Counted from the stretch's first letter, positions 1 through 13,243 are shown. The stretch is 64,000 bases of DNA from Tillus elongatus (GCA_964006375.1 OZ023265.1:169892533-169956532); one strand, 5' to 3'. Notes: generated by a model from the letters alone, not told the origin. Program-made: numbers and translations.

Positions 1-237
1 AAAATGAACTGGCCAGCATGTTCGCCTGATCTTAACCCCATAGAGCATGTGTGGGACATGCTTGGTAGGCGGATCAGGGATCGCGAAGTAGCCCCGGCTA
101 CGGTAAATGAGCTTTGTTTAGCCCTTCAGGAGGAATGGCAAAATATTCCTCAAGATACTATTCGTAACCTTATTGACAGTATGAACCGACGTATGCAGGC
201 AGTTATAAGGGCTAGAGGTGGTAATACAAAGTATTAA
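1..237 (+). pseudogene. Tc1-like transposase, C-terminal fragment (cut by window edge)
   Basis: The last ~78 residues of a DDE-superfamily transposase of the Tc1 branch of IS630/Tc1/mariner. The visible motif SPDLNPIEHVWD is the family's third catalytic block, with the Glu of NPIEH as the expected metal-binding acidic residue. It is followed by the usual helical tail ending in RARGGNTKY and a TAA at 235-237. The reading frame is open to the window edge, so the gene starts outside; the internal ATG at position 4 is not a real start. Whether the whole gene is intact cannot be judged. The ~200 bp of AT-rich DNA downstream may include the 3' untranslated part and inverted terminal repeat of the same element, but the partner end is not in the window. 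Confidence 0.85.
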
Positions 238-1012
<775 letters not shown>

Positions 1013-1027
1013 GCATTCACAGGCCAT

Positions 1028-2902
1028 TTAGGCCCATAGCTTGGTAATACGTTTCCATTGCTTCCTATCCAGTGCAATCGTCTTCCAGTTTTGGACTCCT
1101 TTTTCTAGCAAGTCTTGTTGTGCTGCATCAAGCCATCTTTTTCTTGGTCTTCCCCTCTTCCTTCTACCCTCTGGATTTGACCAGACACACTTCTTCACCA
1201 TTCTCTCCACACCCATTCGTTCTATATGTCCCAGCCACTGTAGTCTGCGTGCCTTAACCAGTTGAGACACCGGCGGTTCTCCATACATTTCATACACTTC
1301 CACATTTGGACGTCTTTCCCACATGCCATCTACTTTCTTGCCTCCGAAGATTCTGCGTAGTACCTTTCTCTCCCATATCGCTATTCTGTCCTCCAGTCTT
1401 CGGTTCATTGTCCATGCTTCACAACCATATGTCAAGGTTGGTCTTATCACAGTCCTATATACTCTGAGTTTCGCAGCACGCGAGATGTTCTTTGATCTAA
1501 GGAAGCTGTTAAGCCCTCCTGCACATCTGTTGGCTTTTGCTATCCTTAGGTTAATTTCTACCTCCTCATCACATCTATTGTCTACTAATACACCTAAGTA
1601 CATGTAATTATTAACCTCTTCGAACTCTATGACTCTCTCCCCTCGCATTTTCACTGTAAAAGGTTCACTATTAGTCACTTTAGTCTTTTTAATTGCCATA
1701 TACTTGCTCTTGTCCTTATTTATTTGAAGTCCCACACTGTCTGCTACTTCCACCAAACTTCTAGTGATACTTTCCAGCTCTTTTCTATTTCTGGCCAGTA
1801 ACAATATATCATCCGCATAAGCAAGGCACTGATGACTCCTGTCAAACAAGCTCCCAGTTCTGTTTATACCACTCTCTCTTATCACTTTCTCCAGAACTAT
1901 ATTGAATAGTAACGTTGACAGCGGATCTCCCTGCCTCACTCCTCTTCTCACATCAAACTCTTCTGTCAGATTTCCGTTTACCCTTACTGCGCACGTGGTG
2001 TTACATAGTGTCATTATTACCAGTTTCACAATATACTCGGGTACTCTGAACTCTCTAAGTATATCAACTACTTTACTTCTTTTCACTGAATCGTAGGCGG
2101 TCTTAAAGTCGACAAAGATCATGTGTACTGGAATCTCGTACTCGTAACAGCCTGTCAAAACCTGCTTTAGCAGACATATCTGGTCAACTGTCGACCTACC
2201 CTTCCGAAAACCAGCCTGATATTCCCCTAGCAAAGGCTCTATATATTTTTCTAGCCGTTTCTTTATTAGTGTTGCTAAAATTTTGTAGGCCACATCTGGT
2301 AACGCTATCCCCCTATAGTTGGTGCATTCTGTTATATCTCCTTTCTTAAATAAAGTTACCATGATGGTTTTATTCCATTTTTTTGGCATTTCTTTTGTTT
2401 TCCAAATTTCTTTTATTAGCTCATACATCATGGCAACCAAAGCAGTCCCTCCGTATTTAAAATTTTCGGCCATAATGCCATTTTCACCTGGACTCTTGTT
2501 GTTTTTCATTGTTTGTATAATTTCTTCTATTTCTTGCTTCGTTGGATCTTCTGTAACTTCTTCCTCTTCATAAAACTCTTGATGACACTCTTTCAGTTCT
2601 TCTTCATCTCCATCATTATGCAGTTCTTCGAAATGTTCTTTCCATCTTCTGCATATGTCTTTATCGTTTCCAAGCAAATTGCCTTCCTTATCCTTAAAGA
2701 ACACTGCTTTGCTTTGGTGGCCTCTTTTTATATCTTTCACGTCTTTGTAGAAGTTACGTATTTCATTTTTTTGATATTTATATTCAATATTTTTTATTTT
2801 GTCTTCCAGAAATTTTCGTTTCTGGGTTCTACACATATTTTTTGTTCTCTTTCTTTGTTCGTTATATTTTTCTAGGTTTTCCTCCGTTTGCGCCTGAAGC
2901 AT
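1028..2902 (-). CDS. RTE-like LINE ORF2, reverse transcriptase part
   Basis: Copies LINE RNA into DNA at the nicked target. It has 624 residues with all core RT blocks: NYRGIAL (~195-201), [10 protein letters not shown] (~229-238), motif [10 protein letters not shown] (~263-271, catalytic Asp), GVRQGDPLS (~321-329) and catalytic YADD (~362-365). The C-terminus has the basic GRPRKRW segment typical of craniofacial-development-protein-2-like RTE proteins and ends in KLWA. The listed ATG is internal: the same frame is continuous upstream to the endonuclease once the A-run at about 2926-2932 is allowed one extra base. Thus this is the second half of one polyprotein, not a separate gene. A sequencing error in the homopolymer is an alternative to a real frameshift. 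Confidence 0.9.
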   Translation of the reverse strand: MLQAQTEENLEKYNEQRKRTKNMCRTQKRKFLEDKIKNIEYKYQKNEIRNFYKDVKDIKRGHQSKAVFFKDKEGNLLGNDKDICRRWKEHFEELHNDGDEEELKECHQEFYEEEEVTEDPTKQEIEEIIQTMKNNKSPGENGIMAENFKYGGTALVAMMYELIKEIWKTKEMPKKWNKTIMVTLFKKGDITECTNYRGIALPDVAYKILATLIKKRLEKYIEPLLGEYQAGFRKGRSTVDQICLLKQVLTGCYEYEIPVHMIFVDFKTAYDSVKRSKVVDILREFRVPEYIVKLVIMTLCNTTCAVRVNGNLTEEFDVRRGVRQGDPLSTLLFNIVLEKVIRESGINRTGSLFDRSHQCLAYADDILLLARNRKELESITRSLVEVADSVGLQINKDKSKYMAIKKTKVTNSEPFTVKMRGERVIEFEEVNNYMYLGVLVDNRCDEEVEINLRIAKANRCAGGLNSFLRSKNISRAAKLRVYRTVIRPTLTYGCEAWTMNRRLEDRIAIWERKVLRRIFGGKKVDGMWERRPNVEVYEMYGEPPVSQLVKARRLQWLGHIERMGVERMVKKCVWSNPEGRRKRGRPRKRWLDAAQQDLLEKGVQNWKTIALDRKQWKRITKLWA

Positions 2903-2910
2903 TTGATGTC

Positions 2911-4047
2911 TTAATACTGCTCTTTTTTTAGTGCGGCTTTACATTCTTCATTCATCCAGTACTTTTTTATTTGTTTTCGTCTCTTTTCCAGGGTTGCTTT
3001 CGTTGCCTCAGTCACCGTCTTTTCTATCTTTTCCCATTTTTCTTCAATGCCGTCTGTATTCAGGAACATATCACTACTATAAGCTTTGTCTATTCTTTTC
3101 TTGTAGTTGAGGGCTATTTCTTCTTTTCGTAGATCATTAACATTGTATCTAGTTTCTGCCCTCCTTTTTTGTGTCTGTTTAATCGTATCTGGGAATCTTA
3201 AAACAGCCTTTACCAAGAAGTGATCTGAATCAGCTTCCGCACCCCTACGTGTTTTCACATTGGTGATTAGCCAAGCATGTTCTTCCTTTATTAACAAGTG
3301 ATCTATTTGATTTGTTTTATTTTGTCCCGGTATCGTCCATGTTCCCTTATGTATATCTCTTCTTCTAAAGTGTGTACTCATTATTTTCATATTCTGTTCT
3401 ATTGCTAAAGATATCAACCTTACTCCATTGTCATTACTCGCCGTATGTTTACTTTCACCTCCTGTTATTGACTTATATATGTCTTCATTGCCTATCTTTG
3501 CATTTGCGTCTCCCATCAAAATTATCACGTCATTTTTTGGTATATCTTCTAGCGTTTTTTCCAGCTCTTCGTAGTACTGATCTTTCACTTCTTCTTCTTT
3601 TTCTTCTGTTGGGGCATGCATATTTACAATACTAATCATCTTATCTTCTGCCTTAATTCTTATGGAACATAATCTGTCTGACTTTGGTTTGAAACATTTA
3701 ACTTTATCTTGTAGCTTTTCGCTTATTAAGAATGCGACTCCATACCTTCTCATATCACTACCACTTGTAAATAGCATATAGTTTCCAACCCTTTGTATAT
3801 CATTTCCTTTCAAGTGTGTTTCCTGTAACGCCACTACTTGCATACTATATTTATTGACCTCCATAATTAGATTATTTAAAGCACCCTCTTCATACAAACC
3901 CCTTACGTTCCACGTACCCAGATTTAGATACTCGGTTTTCGGTTTCACCTGGTATTTTCTTGTTTGGTTACTGTGTTCTTTATCTTTATTGGTATTTGCG
4001 TTTGCTCCTCTCGTGTCCCTATACAACTCCCTAGCCCTTATTGACAT
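2911..4047 (-). CDS. RTE-like LINE ORF2, endonuclease part
   Basis: Apurinic/apyrimidinic-type (exonuclease-endonuclease-phosphatase) domain that nicks genomic DNA to prime reverse transcription. Catalytic blocks are all visible: TWNVRG (~45-50), LQETHL (Glu ~76), NMHAP (~142-146), GDANAKIG (~179-186), QIDHLL (~247-252) and SDH (~274-276). The frame closes at KKEQY just after a seven-A run; in the other frame the sequence continues directly into the RT. The start may lie upstream of this ATG, since the gap to ORF1 is only ~70 bp. All catalytic residues being intact suggests a young copy. Confidence 0.9.
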   Translation of the reverse strand: MSIRARELYRDTRGANANTNKDKEHSNQTRKYQVKPKTEYLNLGTWNVRGLYEEGALNNLIMEVNKYSMQVVALQETHLKGNDIQRVGNYMLFTSGSDMRRYGVAFLISEKLQDKVKCFKPKSDRLCSIRIKAEDKMISIVNMHAPTEEKEEEVKDQYYEELEKTLEDIPKNDVIILMGDANAKIGNEDIYKSITGGESKHTASNDNGVRLISLAIEQNMKIMSTHFRRRDIHKGTWTIPGQNKTNQIDHLLIKEEHAWLITNVKTRRGAEADSDHFLVKAVLRFPDTIKQTQKRRAETRYNVNDLRKEEIALNYKKRIDKAYSSDMFLNTDGIEEKWEKIEKTVTEATKATLEKRRKQIKKYWMNEECKAALKKEQY

Positions 4048-4118
4048 GCCAACATCTTTTTCCGTATACGTAGCCCTTTTCTTCGCCTGTTCAGTTCTCT
4101 TTTTCCACTCATTCTTGC

Positions 4119-4886
4119 CTAATTTTTTGTCTCATGCGTACCACTATTATATTCTACCTGTTTAACCAGGCCATTTTCTTCATCCCATTTCCAAAGCTGT
4201 CCCTCGACTATTAACTTCTTAAACCCAATCTTGACAGTTCTACCTTTGGCTCTTTCATCTTTTGCTACGTTTCTCAATTCGTTTTGAATTTTTCTCTCTT
4301 CCCTCGACATATCATCATTTATATACACAATCTCATTCTTGTAATTTTTTAATTTATATCTATTTCTCATAATTTCTATTTTCTCCTCTATTTTATAAAG
4401 TTCAACAAGACAAACCTTTTCACTGAGTCTCCTAGCTTGTTTTATTTCAACATTTACTTCTAAATTCTGTTTCAAAAAAATACCCATGTTCTCTTTTAAA
4501 CTCTTTGCATCGTTTGTGTTCATTTTTAGCCCCTGTATAACTATATTCTTTCTTTTCTTCCCCTCTTCTAGAATATTTAATTTCTTTTTAATATCCTTTA
4601 CCTCTTTTCTTAATTGATCATTTTCCATTTTCATGTTTTTATTTTCTTCTTTAATCACTTTCATCTCAGCTATAATTTTATCTTGTTTGTCTTCTATTTT
4701 GGTTATCTTCTCTGTTAAATCCGTTAGCATGTTTAACATTATATCCAACTTATTACTCTCGCTTTTCATATTTTTTTCTGGTGTTCGTGCCATTTTCTTA
4801 CTTCTTTGGAAAATATCAGATATTGGAAAAGCCTTGCGTTTTCCCTCATCAGCAGAATAGTCTTCACTGTCACCCATCTTATACAA
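4119..4886 (-). CDS. RTE-like LINE ORF1, coiled-coil RNA-binding-type protein
   Basis: A 255-residue lysine/glutamate-rich protein. Residues ~45-110 form a long heptad-rich coiled coil. The segment beginning KRKNIVIQGL (~112 on), with later alternating hydrophobic and basic residues up to RTVKIGFKKLIVEGQLWKW, resembles the RRM-like region of LINE ORF1 chaperones. No Cys-His zinc knuckles are visible. It lies ~70 bp upstream of ORF2 in the same orientation, as expected for a bicistronic LINE. The role (RNA packaging and nucleic-acid chaperone) is inferred from position and architecture. The frame is intact. Confidence 0.75.
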   Translation of the reverse strand: MYKMGDSEDYSADEGKRKAFPISDIFQRSKKMARTPEKNMKSESNKLDIMLNMLTDLTEKITKIEDKQDKIIAEMKVIKEENKNMKMENDQLRKEVKDIKKKLNILEEGKKRKNIVIQGLKMNTNDAKSLKENMGIFLKQNLEVNVEIKQARRLSEKVCLVELYKIEEKIEIMRNRYKLKNYKNEIVYINDDMSREERKIQNELRNVAKDERAKGRTVKIGFKKLIVEGQLWKWDEENGLVKQVEYNSGTHETKN

Positions 4887-5220
4887 CTCTCCTTACACTT
4901 TGCTGTTTAACGTGTTGCCTATCCAGACGTCGTCGGCGGCTGAATTATAATATCGGTTGTATTCTTTCAGCTTATCAATAAAGACACTGCATTCAACTTT
5001 GAACCTTATGCTCCAATGCCCCTAACCTTTAAACAGTACTTTAAACTCAATTTACTCACGGTGGCTGTGGTATTTATTTATCTTCTCAATTACCTAAGAT
5101 CTCCTGCCAATGTTCTCACTATCTAACTGTTTCTTTCACTTTTTCTTTACTCGATTCGGTCAATTTGACTTAGATATCGGAGTAAACATTCAACACATTA
5201 GCGCTCAATCCTACAACTCG

Positions 5221-5463
<243 letters not shown>

Positions 5464-5997
5464 TTAAACCTGTTGCAGGAAAGAAAGCAAACTCTTCTCA
5501 AGTTACAAATCTCCACGTACGTGTTAACTGTGGAACGGTTTTACCAACAAGAAGTCTTAAAAGTTTTTATCATTCCATTAGTGGTTTTTTCAACAAAAAG
5601 CCACTAAACAAAAATTACTGGAATTGTACAATCTGATCATATAACATTAAAATTGAATCAAAGACAAAAAAAAAGAAAAAAAGTTGAAAGAGAAATTCAA
5701 TCATAACCGAGGTTTGAACCAATACCCCTTTACTCAGGAGCTAGTTATGGAAGCCCCAGCGCTAACGAAGCTTGGGAAACAAACTATAATGACAGGCAGA
5801 TAATGCATAATTGTCTCCAGTTATTTATTCGTAATATGTGAGGTGTATTTTAGAGACATTTTGTAACTATTTTAACAAATGAGAAGAGTAGCATGAATCA
5901 AGAACATTCTAATATACATTTCTTACAATATTTATCAATGATAAACTGCATTATACCAATTTTCCGTTTCAAAACTCCAGTCTGATATTTACAGAAG
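5464..5997. repeat. Dispersed repeat with embedded tRNA-like segment (copy 1)
   Basis: About 480 bp shared with 34180-34760 (common blocks: TTAACTGTGG, ACGGTTTTACCAAC, CAATCTGATCA, AAAGAGAAATTCA, ACATTCTAATATACATTT). In the middle (about 5700-5770, minus strand) there is a Pol III-like pair: A-box-like TTAGCGCTGGGG and B-box-like GGTTCAAACC. Probably internal sequence of the long HINE form, carrying a captured tRNA or SINE head. Confidence 0.55.
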
Positions 5998-6567
<570 letters not shown>

Positions 6568-6871
6568 GTATTTTTTTGACTAAATTTTGAAAGAAAAATT
6601 AATAACTCGGCAACACTGCATTTGGCAATCTTTCAATTTTTTTGTTGAATATAGAACCTATAGATGCTTGATCTACCATATAAAAAACTATAGTATTCCA
6701 TTTAAGAAAAATAAAATTCTTGGTATTACCCTTTTTTTGTACACCCTGTATACTTAAAACAGTTTTGGGTTGTAGCAAAGATTAGACGTTATAAGTTTCA
6801 CTGAGAAAATGTTTAACAAGTACAAAGTACAACCGTTTAGTAACTATGGACCGACACGCGTTTATTGGACA

Positions 6872-6875
<4 letters not shown>

Positions 6876-6956
<81 letters not shown>

Positions 6957-8055
6957 GTATAACACCGATAACTCAAAAAATAATAGGCCGATTTCGACTA
7001 AATTTGGTAAATACCTTCCATTTGCAAGTGGATTGGATCAGCTTGTTAGCCAGGAAATTCGGTCGAGGTTTTCCCGAAAAATGTTGTGTTTTCTTTTGAA
7101 AAAAATTATATCTCCGGAAATAACAAAGTAAGGGCAACCAAATTTGGTAAGCGGGTTTATATTGCTATAGTTAAATTACGTACCAAAATTTACCGCTGTA
7201 GGTTAAAAACAAAAAGTTACAGGCATTTAAAGAAAAATAAATCGGGGTTTTTCTCAAAACGTCAAAGTCGCGATTGAAAAGTCAAAATTGACAATATTTA
7301 GGCAAACAACTTGAATCTAATATGGGCTATGGAAAGAAAATGTCTCAAGAACATTGTTTTAAAAACCCTGAAGTCTTAGTTGCAACGGTCGTTGTCCTTC
7401 ATTTTACTAAAGTGTTTCCAGAAAATTATTTTCAAATATACCCTTTCTCTGATGGTTGGCAGTAGTCTTAGCTATAGAGTTTATTGTTTAATGGTACATA
7501 ATTTTTGTCGAATTTTCGTAAAAAATCAATAAAGCTCAATATACCCGTTATTATACAATATATGAAAAACAATTTGTATACAATAATTATGGGGTGTCTT
7601 TGAGCTACATCTTAGAAATTATTTCTACAATCACAGGTCGTTGGTGATACAATTTTTCTTCTTTTTTTTTCGAACACGCCTTATGTTATTGCCTTTTTGC
7701 ATTTCCATCGAAAGATAATGCATGTTTGTAAGAAAAGAAATTCAGTACGCAACAAGTGCGTTATGGTAGGAATTTTGCTTAAATGCTTCATATTTTAAAA
7801 GCTCAATTTGCTATTAACCCATAAGGTTGACCAAGAAACGGTTTTTTTCGGGAACACTTTAACTTTACTTTCGGAAATTTTTGTACGTTTTCAAACAATA
7901 AAGTTATTTTGATAAAACATGGCACATTGTTTTTACTATATAGGTTATACTGGTAACCAAATTTGATGCCTGCTTTCTTTAAAAAAAACACATATTTGCT
8001 ATTAAAAACATTTTAATGAAAATTCACTACCACTACGCACTTGCTGCGTCCACAC
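6876..8055 (-). mobile_element. HINE-like element, long form, reverse orientation
   Basis: (TA)n core at 6876-6955, then the reverse-oriented arm (ACACCGATAACTCAAAAAAT), a long internal region (6960-7743) and the hairpin end AAAATTCACTACCACTACGC ending near 8055. A second, opposite hairpin end lies inside at about 7744-7775 (ACGCA-ACAAG-TGCGT). Sequence 7744-8055 is therefore bounded by hairpin ends on both sides. The palindrome end arm is missing left of the (TA)n. The same long internal region recurs at 21620-22390. Confidence 0.8.
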
Positions 8056-9126
8056 TTTTAAATAAAATTCACTAATAGGACATAAGATTATATGAATTTT
8101 TTCTTAAAAGTACCTCACCTTTCATTTGTCACAATTTTATGGTGAGCTAATAAATCACCCTGCATACCATCATATTTCACAAATGCAAGTGGTTCTGTTA
8201 TAACTCAATTGGAAAGAAATAAATAACTTGGGTTAATAATGTTGTCCAAGTTCCTTTGTGAACAGGTTACACCATTAGTATTTACTAGATGAAAGTAAAC
8301 TGACTTCATATGTAATGCACAAGATGTAGCTGAACTTGATAAAAGAGAATCGAATTAGGGGTCGTTCAGAAGACGCGCGTATAAAGCCTATGCGATTAAT
8401 TTCAGGTGATTGTTCGATCGAAATAAATTCTTTGACGATGTAATTTAAACTGGCGTTGCTTCACACACAAGTGCCATTGTCTTATTGAAATCCAACGCTC
8501 AAATTAAACTATGTGCTGGAAAATGTCTCAATTCGGAAATTTAATTACGCCCTGAGACGCTCAAACGCCCATTGTTAACAGCCGCTGAACGTTCGATGTC
8601 TTTATTTTTCTTTGTTCAAACTAAAATTCAATTAAGATTTTCCCTAGAAAGCTAAATCTCTTTTCAATGGAGATAGAGGCCTTCTAACTATATTCAGGTA
8701 AGAGTTATTATACTTCGAAATCGTACAATTCACATCGGCTACAGTAAAAGCAAATCGAAAGTTATTTCATAATTTGATGGGAGCCAGATGCTCCCGTGCA
8801 GGATAATTTCGGTCTGCAAATCGGAAAATTTAACTCTATATAATGCAGATTATGTACGAAATGTGATTCAATGATTCGTTTTCAAATTAATTTTGTTTTG
8901 TCATTACAGTTTAATATATAGAAGGACGAGAGTTATGTTTGTGCAGCCGAATCAGTATATTTTCATTAGTTTTGGATTTGACATGGTCTATAAATAATTT
9001 CCTAGTAATTTGTATCGCAAAAAATAAACATAAAGCGCCACTGATAAATTATTTTATAAAATGATGAATATTGACGTTTATCCCAATAGAAATTTTAATT
9101 TATTTTATGTGATAACCGTTGCTGTT
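8056..9126. other. About 1.1 kb with no recognisable gene
   Basis: AT-rich, no open frame with a family motif and no repeat seen elsewhere in the window. It may be unique host noncoding DNA. Confidence 0.5.
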
Positions 9127-9155
9127 TTTAGCGAATTTTTCGTTAAATGAAAAAT
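9127..9155 (-). mobile_element. HINE-like palindrome end, interrupted by LINE copy A
   Basis: TTTTAGCGAATTTTTCG followed by AAATGAAAAATTC is the family end palindrome. It breaks off exactly where LINE copy A begins. Confidence 0.6.
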
Positions 9156-11325
9156 TCCCCGAACTGGGACGAAATGCCGGATTACTTTTCCTCATTTCCA
9201 TGGGCGTCTGTCTGCTTCTCTCATCATAACCTCTCTGATATCTAACAAAACGTCACCGGAATTATCAAAGCTGGCATGGAATTATTTATTCCACGTACGC
9301 AGAAAACCTCTTCAGCCACTCAAAATCTTGGTTCTCTAAATCATGTCATAAGGACAGACTTGAAAATGTCAAAGCTCACGAAACGCTTCTACCCAATCTC
9401 AGTCAAGAAAACCGTCAAACACTTAACGACGCAAGAAACCTCTATATCCGCATTCTTTTTGAGGCAAAAAAACTCGTTTAATAACCACATCAAAAACAAA
9501 GTCCTCTCAAACTCCAACGGCAGCAAACCCTTCTGGGCTCCTGCTAAATCTATTGAGACTAATTTCTGCAAGAGCACGTCTTGTTTCGGGGGATGACATT
9601 GTTTCTACCCCCCTGGGCAAGGCTGACATTTTTGCCTCGTTATTCGCCGGCAATTCTACTCTAAACCCACCTCCAAATGTTCAATCACCAACAGCCCCAA
9701 TGTCGCGCATAAAATGACGGATATTATTTTTAAAACTAAAAAGGTACGAAAGGTGCTCTCTTCTCTTAATACCAGAAAAGCCTCTGGCCTTGATGAGATC
9801 CCAGCAATTGTTCTCAAAAAATGCGCACCAGAACTTGCTCCTGTCCTGACTCGTCTGTTTCAGATATGTTACAATATAGGCATATTCCCTAGTAACTGGA
9901 AAACTGCTCGAGTACAATCCGTCCCCAAAGCGGTTCCTAGCAACTACAGGCCTATTTATCTGCTTTCGGTCGCCTCTAAAATGATGGAAAGTATATAAAC
10001 ACCGAATTACTAAAATTTCTTGCAAAAAAGAGTCTAATCCACGACAGGTAATATGGATTCCGTCAGCGCAGATCAACTGCCGACCTCCTTTCCTTTGTCA
10101 CCCATTCTTGAAACAAGTCTATGGAACTACACGGTGAATCCCAGGTTGTCGCTCCAGATATATCCAAGGCATTCGACCAGGTCCGGCATGCGGCGTTGCT
10201 TAATAAACTTCCGGCCTATTGCCTACCACCAAAACTCTGTACCCGGACAGCAAATTTCCTCACCAACCGAAGCATTTCTGTTGTCGTGGATGGCCATTCC
10301 TCTAAACTCTATCCAATTAATGCAGGAGTCCCTCAAGGTTAAGATTTAGCCCCTATTTTGTTTCTTCTCCACATCAATGACCTCCTCTCTAGCACATCCA
10401 ACCTAGTTCACAGTTACGCGGACGATAGCACCCTCCACTCAAATATACAATATTCTAAGCCTGTCTCTTTAGCCCAATTAGAAGAGGATCGCAGACTCAT
10501 GGAGGGTTCTGTCTCTGAGGATCTCCAAAAAATATTAGGCTGGGGAAGTAGAAATCTTGTACAATTCAACTCCACCAAATCTAAGTTTTGCATTCTATCT
10601 CATAAAAGATACACCAGCCCTAGACCCAACGCAATGAACAACCAAGTTATTCAAAGTAATGAGTCCTTTTCACTTGTTGGCATTTCTGTGAATCGAAATC
10701 TCAACTGCCACCAATATGTCACATCAATTGCTGAATCGGCTGCTAAGAAGTTAGGTTTCCTCTTTCAGGCTCGCAAATACTTTTCACAAGCTAATCTCTA
10801 TAACTTATATACTTCACAAATAAGGCCACACCTCGAATACTGCTTCCGCATCTGTGGTACCGGTGCCGCTGCCGCTGCTACACTCGCTATCCTGGACGCC
10901 ATTCAGAAGAGAGCTATATGTCTTATCGATAGCCTTACCTAAAGGCTGCCATCCCTTGCCCATCGACGTGCTATTGGTGACCTCTTTCTCTCTCTTTTAT
11001 AGGTATCTGCATGGGCACTGCTCAGAGGAGCTTTCTTCCATAGTTGCTCCACCTGCTGCCCCCAACAAATCTACCAGGGGAACAGAGCAAATGCACCCTT
11101 TTACTGCCCAGGTCACTAGACATAGAACATCTTGTTATGCCCGCTATTTTGCCCCGAGGACTCCCAAGTTGCGGGATTCCTTGCCGGCACATGTTTTTCC
11201 TTCTCATCCGAAACTTCGAGTCCAGAATTAACAGGTTGCCTCTTTCCTCCTTGTTGACACCCACGGTACGATAGTATTTAGGATGTGAACTCTCGTGGTG
11301 TGTTGTTGAAATAGAAAATAAAATA
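9156..11325 (+). pseudogene. CR1/Jockey-like LINE copy A (5'-truncated, decayed)
   Basis: Relic of a non-LTR retrotransposon polyprotein. In order: the linker after the endonuclease (9160-9600), RT fingers with ASGLDEIPAIVLKKCAPELA and SNYRPI (9714-9998), the palm around 10121-10342 (VAPDISKAFDQVRHAALLNK, NAGVPQG), YADDSTLHSN near 10418, and the thumb ending LEYCFRICG (10358-10942). The tail reads SFVPRT-type residues to the 3' end at about 11325, finishing TTGTTGAAATAGAAAATAAA. Frames are broken at several points (around 9600, 9998, 10342) and motif A is partly altered, so the RT is dead. It aligns with copy B (23597-25862) over its whole length and with the 3' fragment at 36459-36992. No RNase H domain is seen. 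The clade call is tentative. Confidence 0.85.
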
Positions 11326-11339
11326 AAAACCATCATTAG

Positions 11340-11640
11340 AACCGTAGACCGATTTCGCTCTAATTAGAGCTCGGTACGGTATAGTCATTGCAGCGAGAAA
11401 ACACCTATAAAGTAATACGGCTATGGTAGCCAACTTCACAGCATATAGTGAGATGTAAGACATGAGTCGCCATCTCTTTGCGGAACTAAGTAGTATGTTG
11501 TCACGACAGCTCCAAATAACACAAAATGTTATGAAATAGAGACTACGTACAACCAATTGACAGTTTTGTAAATTTTCAGTCCTGTATTCCCCACTATAGA
11601 GACAATGTATACCGTACTGACGAGCTCTAATATTCTCACA
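11340..11640. repeat. Dispersed repeat (copy 1 of 2)
   Basis: Shares GTAGTATGTTGTCAC and AGCTCCAAATAACACAAA and following sequence with 16580-16740. No coding content recognised. Copy 2 has a large terminal inverted repeat that this copy lacks. Confidence 0.6.
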
Positions 11641-11913
11641 CGATTCCTAAACCGATAAGGCATGCTTGTCTGTCTCAAAGCACGGGGCAGGTGGTTGAAC
11701 AATTATGCGGCAGCATAGTATGACGATCGCTCAAAGCCAGGAGATCGACGCCTAGAAATATCAACGGCATATCTATCCCTTATCAGATACTGATGCGATG
11801 TTAATATATTTAGCATATCAATGCATTATTTGTAAATAACATATATTTTTTCGGCAATCGTCTGGAAAGTACCCACTTCCCGAACGCTTTTTCTTTGAGA
11901 CAGTAGAATTTAT

Positions 11914-11955
11914 CCGGTCTAGTCCGGGAAGTACGTACTTCCCGGACTAGGCCGG
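11914..11955. repeat. 42-bp palindrome upstream of recombinase gene
   Basis: Inner 28 bp (11921-11948, AGTCCGGGAAGTAC and its exact complement) are perfectly self-complementary. The flanking CCGGTCT/AGGCCGG extends the stem with one mismatch. A related GTACCCACTTCCCG lies just upstream near 11871. It could be a recombinase binding site or a foldback end. Confidence 0.85.
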
Positions 11956-12136
11956 TAAGAATCACATCGTTGTTGTCCTTGTGATCATGAATCTTGGTAG
12001 GTATGATTTTGATAAATACAGTTGAACATTACCATAGCAACGAAATAACGACTGACAGCTATCTGAAATGAAATTAGTTGACATTTTAATTTTCGAAAGT
12101 TTGCATGGTTTTTGGTCGCAATTGTCGCAATAAACT

Positions 12137-13243
12137 ATGGAAAACAACGGCGATAGTGAGTTTGAAAATGTGCCTTACGAAATTTCCAATGCAGTAGCTG
12201 CTGCTACAGCACAATTATTGCCTGAAAAATAAAAGTCCAGGTATGAAAGCGATTATGATTTGTTCACGAGATGGATGGATATGAAGAAATGCAAAACTAT
12301 TACAGAGGATGTAATTTTAGCTTACTTGGCGCAAAAATCTGAAACTGTCAAATCCTCTACCCTGTGGAGCATGTACTCTATGTTGAAACGTACCATTTTA
12401 GTGAAGAAAAATGTAAACATAGCCACTTTCCCAAAGGTAATCGCATTTCTTAAAAGGAAGAATGTTGGTTATAAAGCAAAGAAATCAGAAGTCTTCAGCA
12501 GCGAGCAAATCAACAAATTCATTAGAGAAGCAGATAATGAAATATATCTAATGCTAAAGGTAATTTTAACAAAATATTCCAATTGTAGGATATAAAAGTA
12601 TCAACTTAATTCGCTTCATTTTCAGGTAGCAACAATTATTGGGTTAGCCGGTGCGTGTAGACGAAAAGAACTAACAAAAATGTCAATTGATCTAATAAAC
12701 GACAAAGAAGACATGTTGCTTGTGAAAATACCAGATTCTAAAACACATATTGAGAGAACTTTTGTTGTAATTGGACAAGAAAACCTGCTGTTGTATAGGC
12801 AATATTTATCTTTACGGCCATCCCATACTCCACATAACAGATTATTCGTGAATTACAAAAAAGGAAAATGTTCGAGTCAGCCCGTTGGTATCCACAGTTT
12901 TGGTAATCTCGGATTCAGAATTATAGAATTTTTAAATTTACCCAATCCTAAAAAGTACACAGGCCATAGCATGCGTCGAACTTCAGCGACAATATTTGCT
13001 GATAATGGTAGAAACATCACAAATTTGAAGAGACACGGTGGCTGGAAGTCTACCAATGTCGCTGAAGACAATTCACTAACAAACAAAATTAAAATTGCCA
13101 ATACCATTCAAAAATTATCATATGAAAACAATCAATATGAAACGAAAACTTTACCTTCTTGTTCTGACTACAAAAGGCATTTAAATATACCAAGCATTTC
13201 AAATAAATTAAATCCTTTAGCAATTGCTCGAATTTTAATATAA
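12137..13243 (+). pseudogene. Tyrosine recombinase / phage-integrase-like protein (Crypton-type), two exons, one early stop
   Basis: Proposed start ATG 12137 (MENNGDSEFENVPYEI...). An in-frame TAA at 12230 is the only nonsense codon. Exon 1 continues through the SAM-like core-binding domain (RWMDMKKCKT, STLWSMYSMLK) to 12559. A 66-bp GT-AG intron (12560-12625, phase 0) follows, and exon 2 runs 12626-13243. Catalytic domain: the first Arg block AGACRRKEL right after the intron, then GHSMRRTSA (His-x-x-Arg) and RHGGWKS. At the position where the nucleophilic Tyr is expected (VAE-G/D-Y in relatives) this copy has Asn, codon 13070-13072. The stop and the missing Tyr argue against strand-transfer activity. 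Alternatives are a domesticated or pseudogenised descendant. Without the stop it would be about 346 residues. Confidence 0.75.
12560..12625 (+). other. Predicted GT-AG intron in recombinase gene
   Basis: Splitting at AAG/gtaatt ... attttcag/GTA keeps the frame and joins MLK to VATIIGLAGACRRKEL. Read through without splicing, the frame stops within 12 codons. The T-rich run before AG supports a 3' splice site. Confidence 0.75.

Noticed and set aside
1072..2875. Several plus-strand open frames opposite the LINE RT
   Set aside because: They are antisense shadows of the RT and contain no domain of their own.
10093..10349. Separate small protein next to the LINE A RT
   Set aside because: An overlapping frame of the broken RT palm; the real domain reads in the frame starting 10121.
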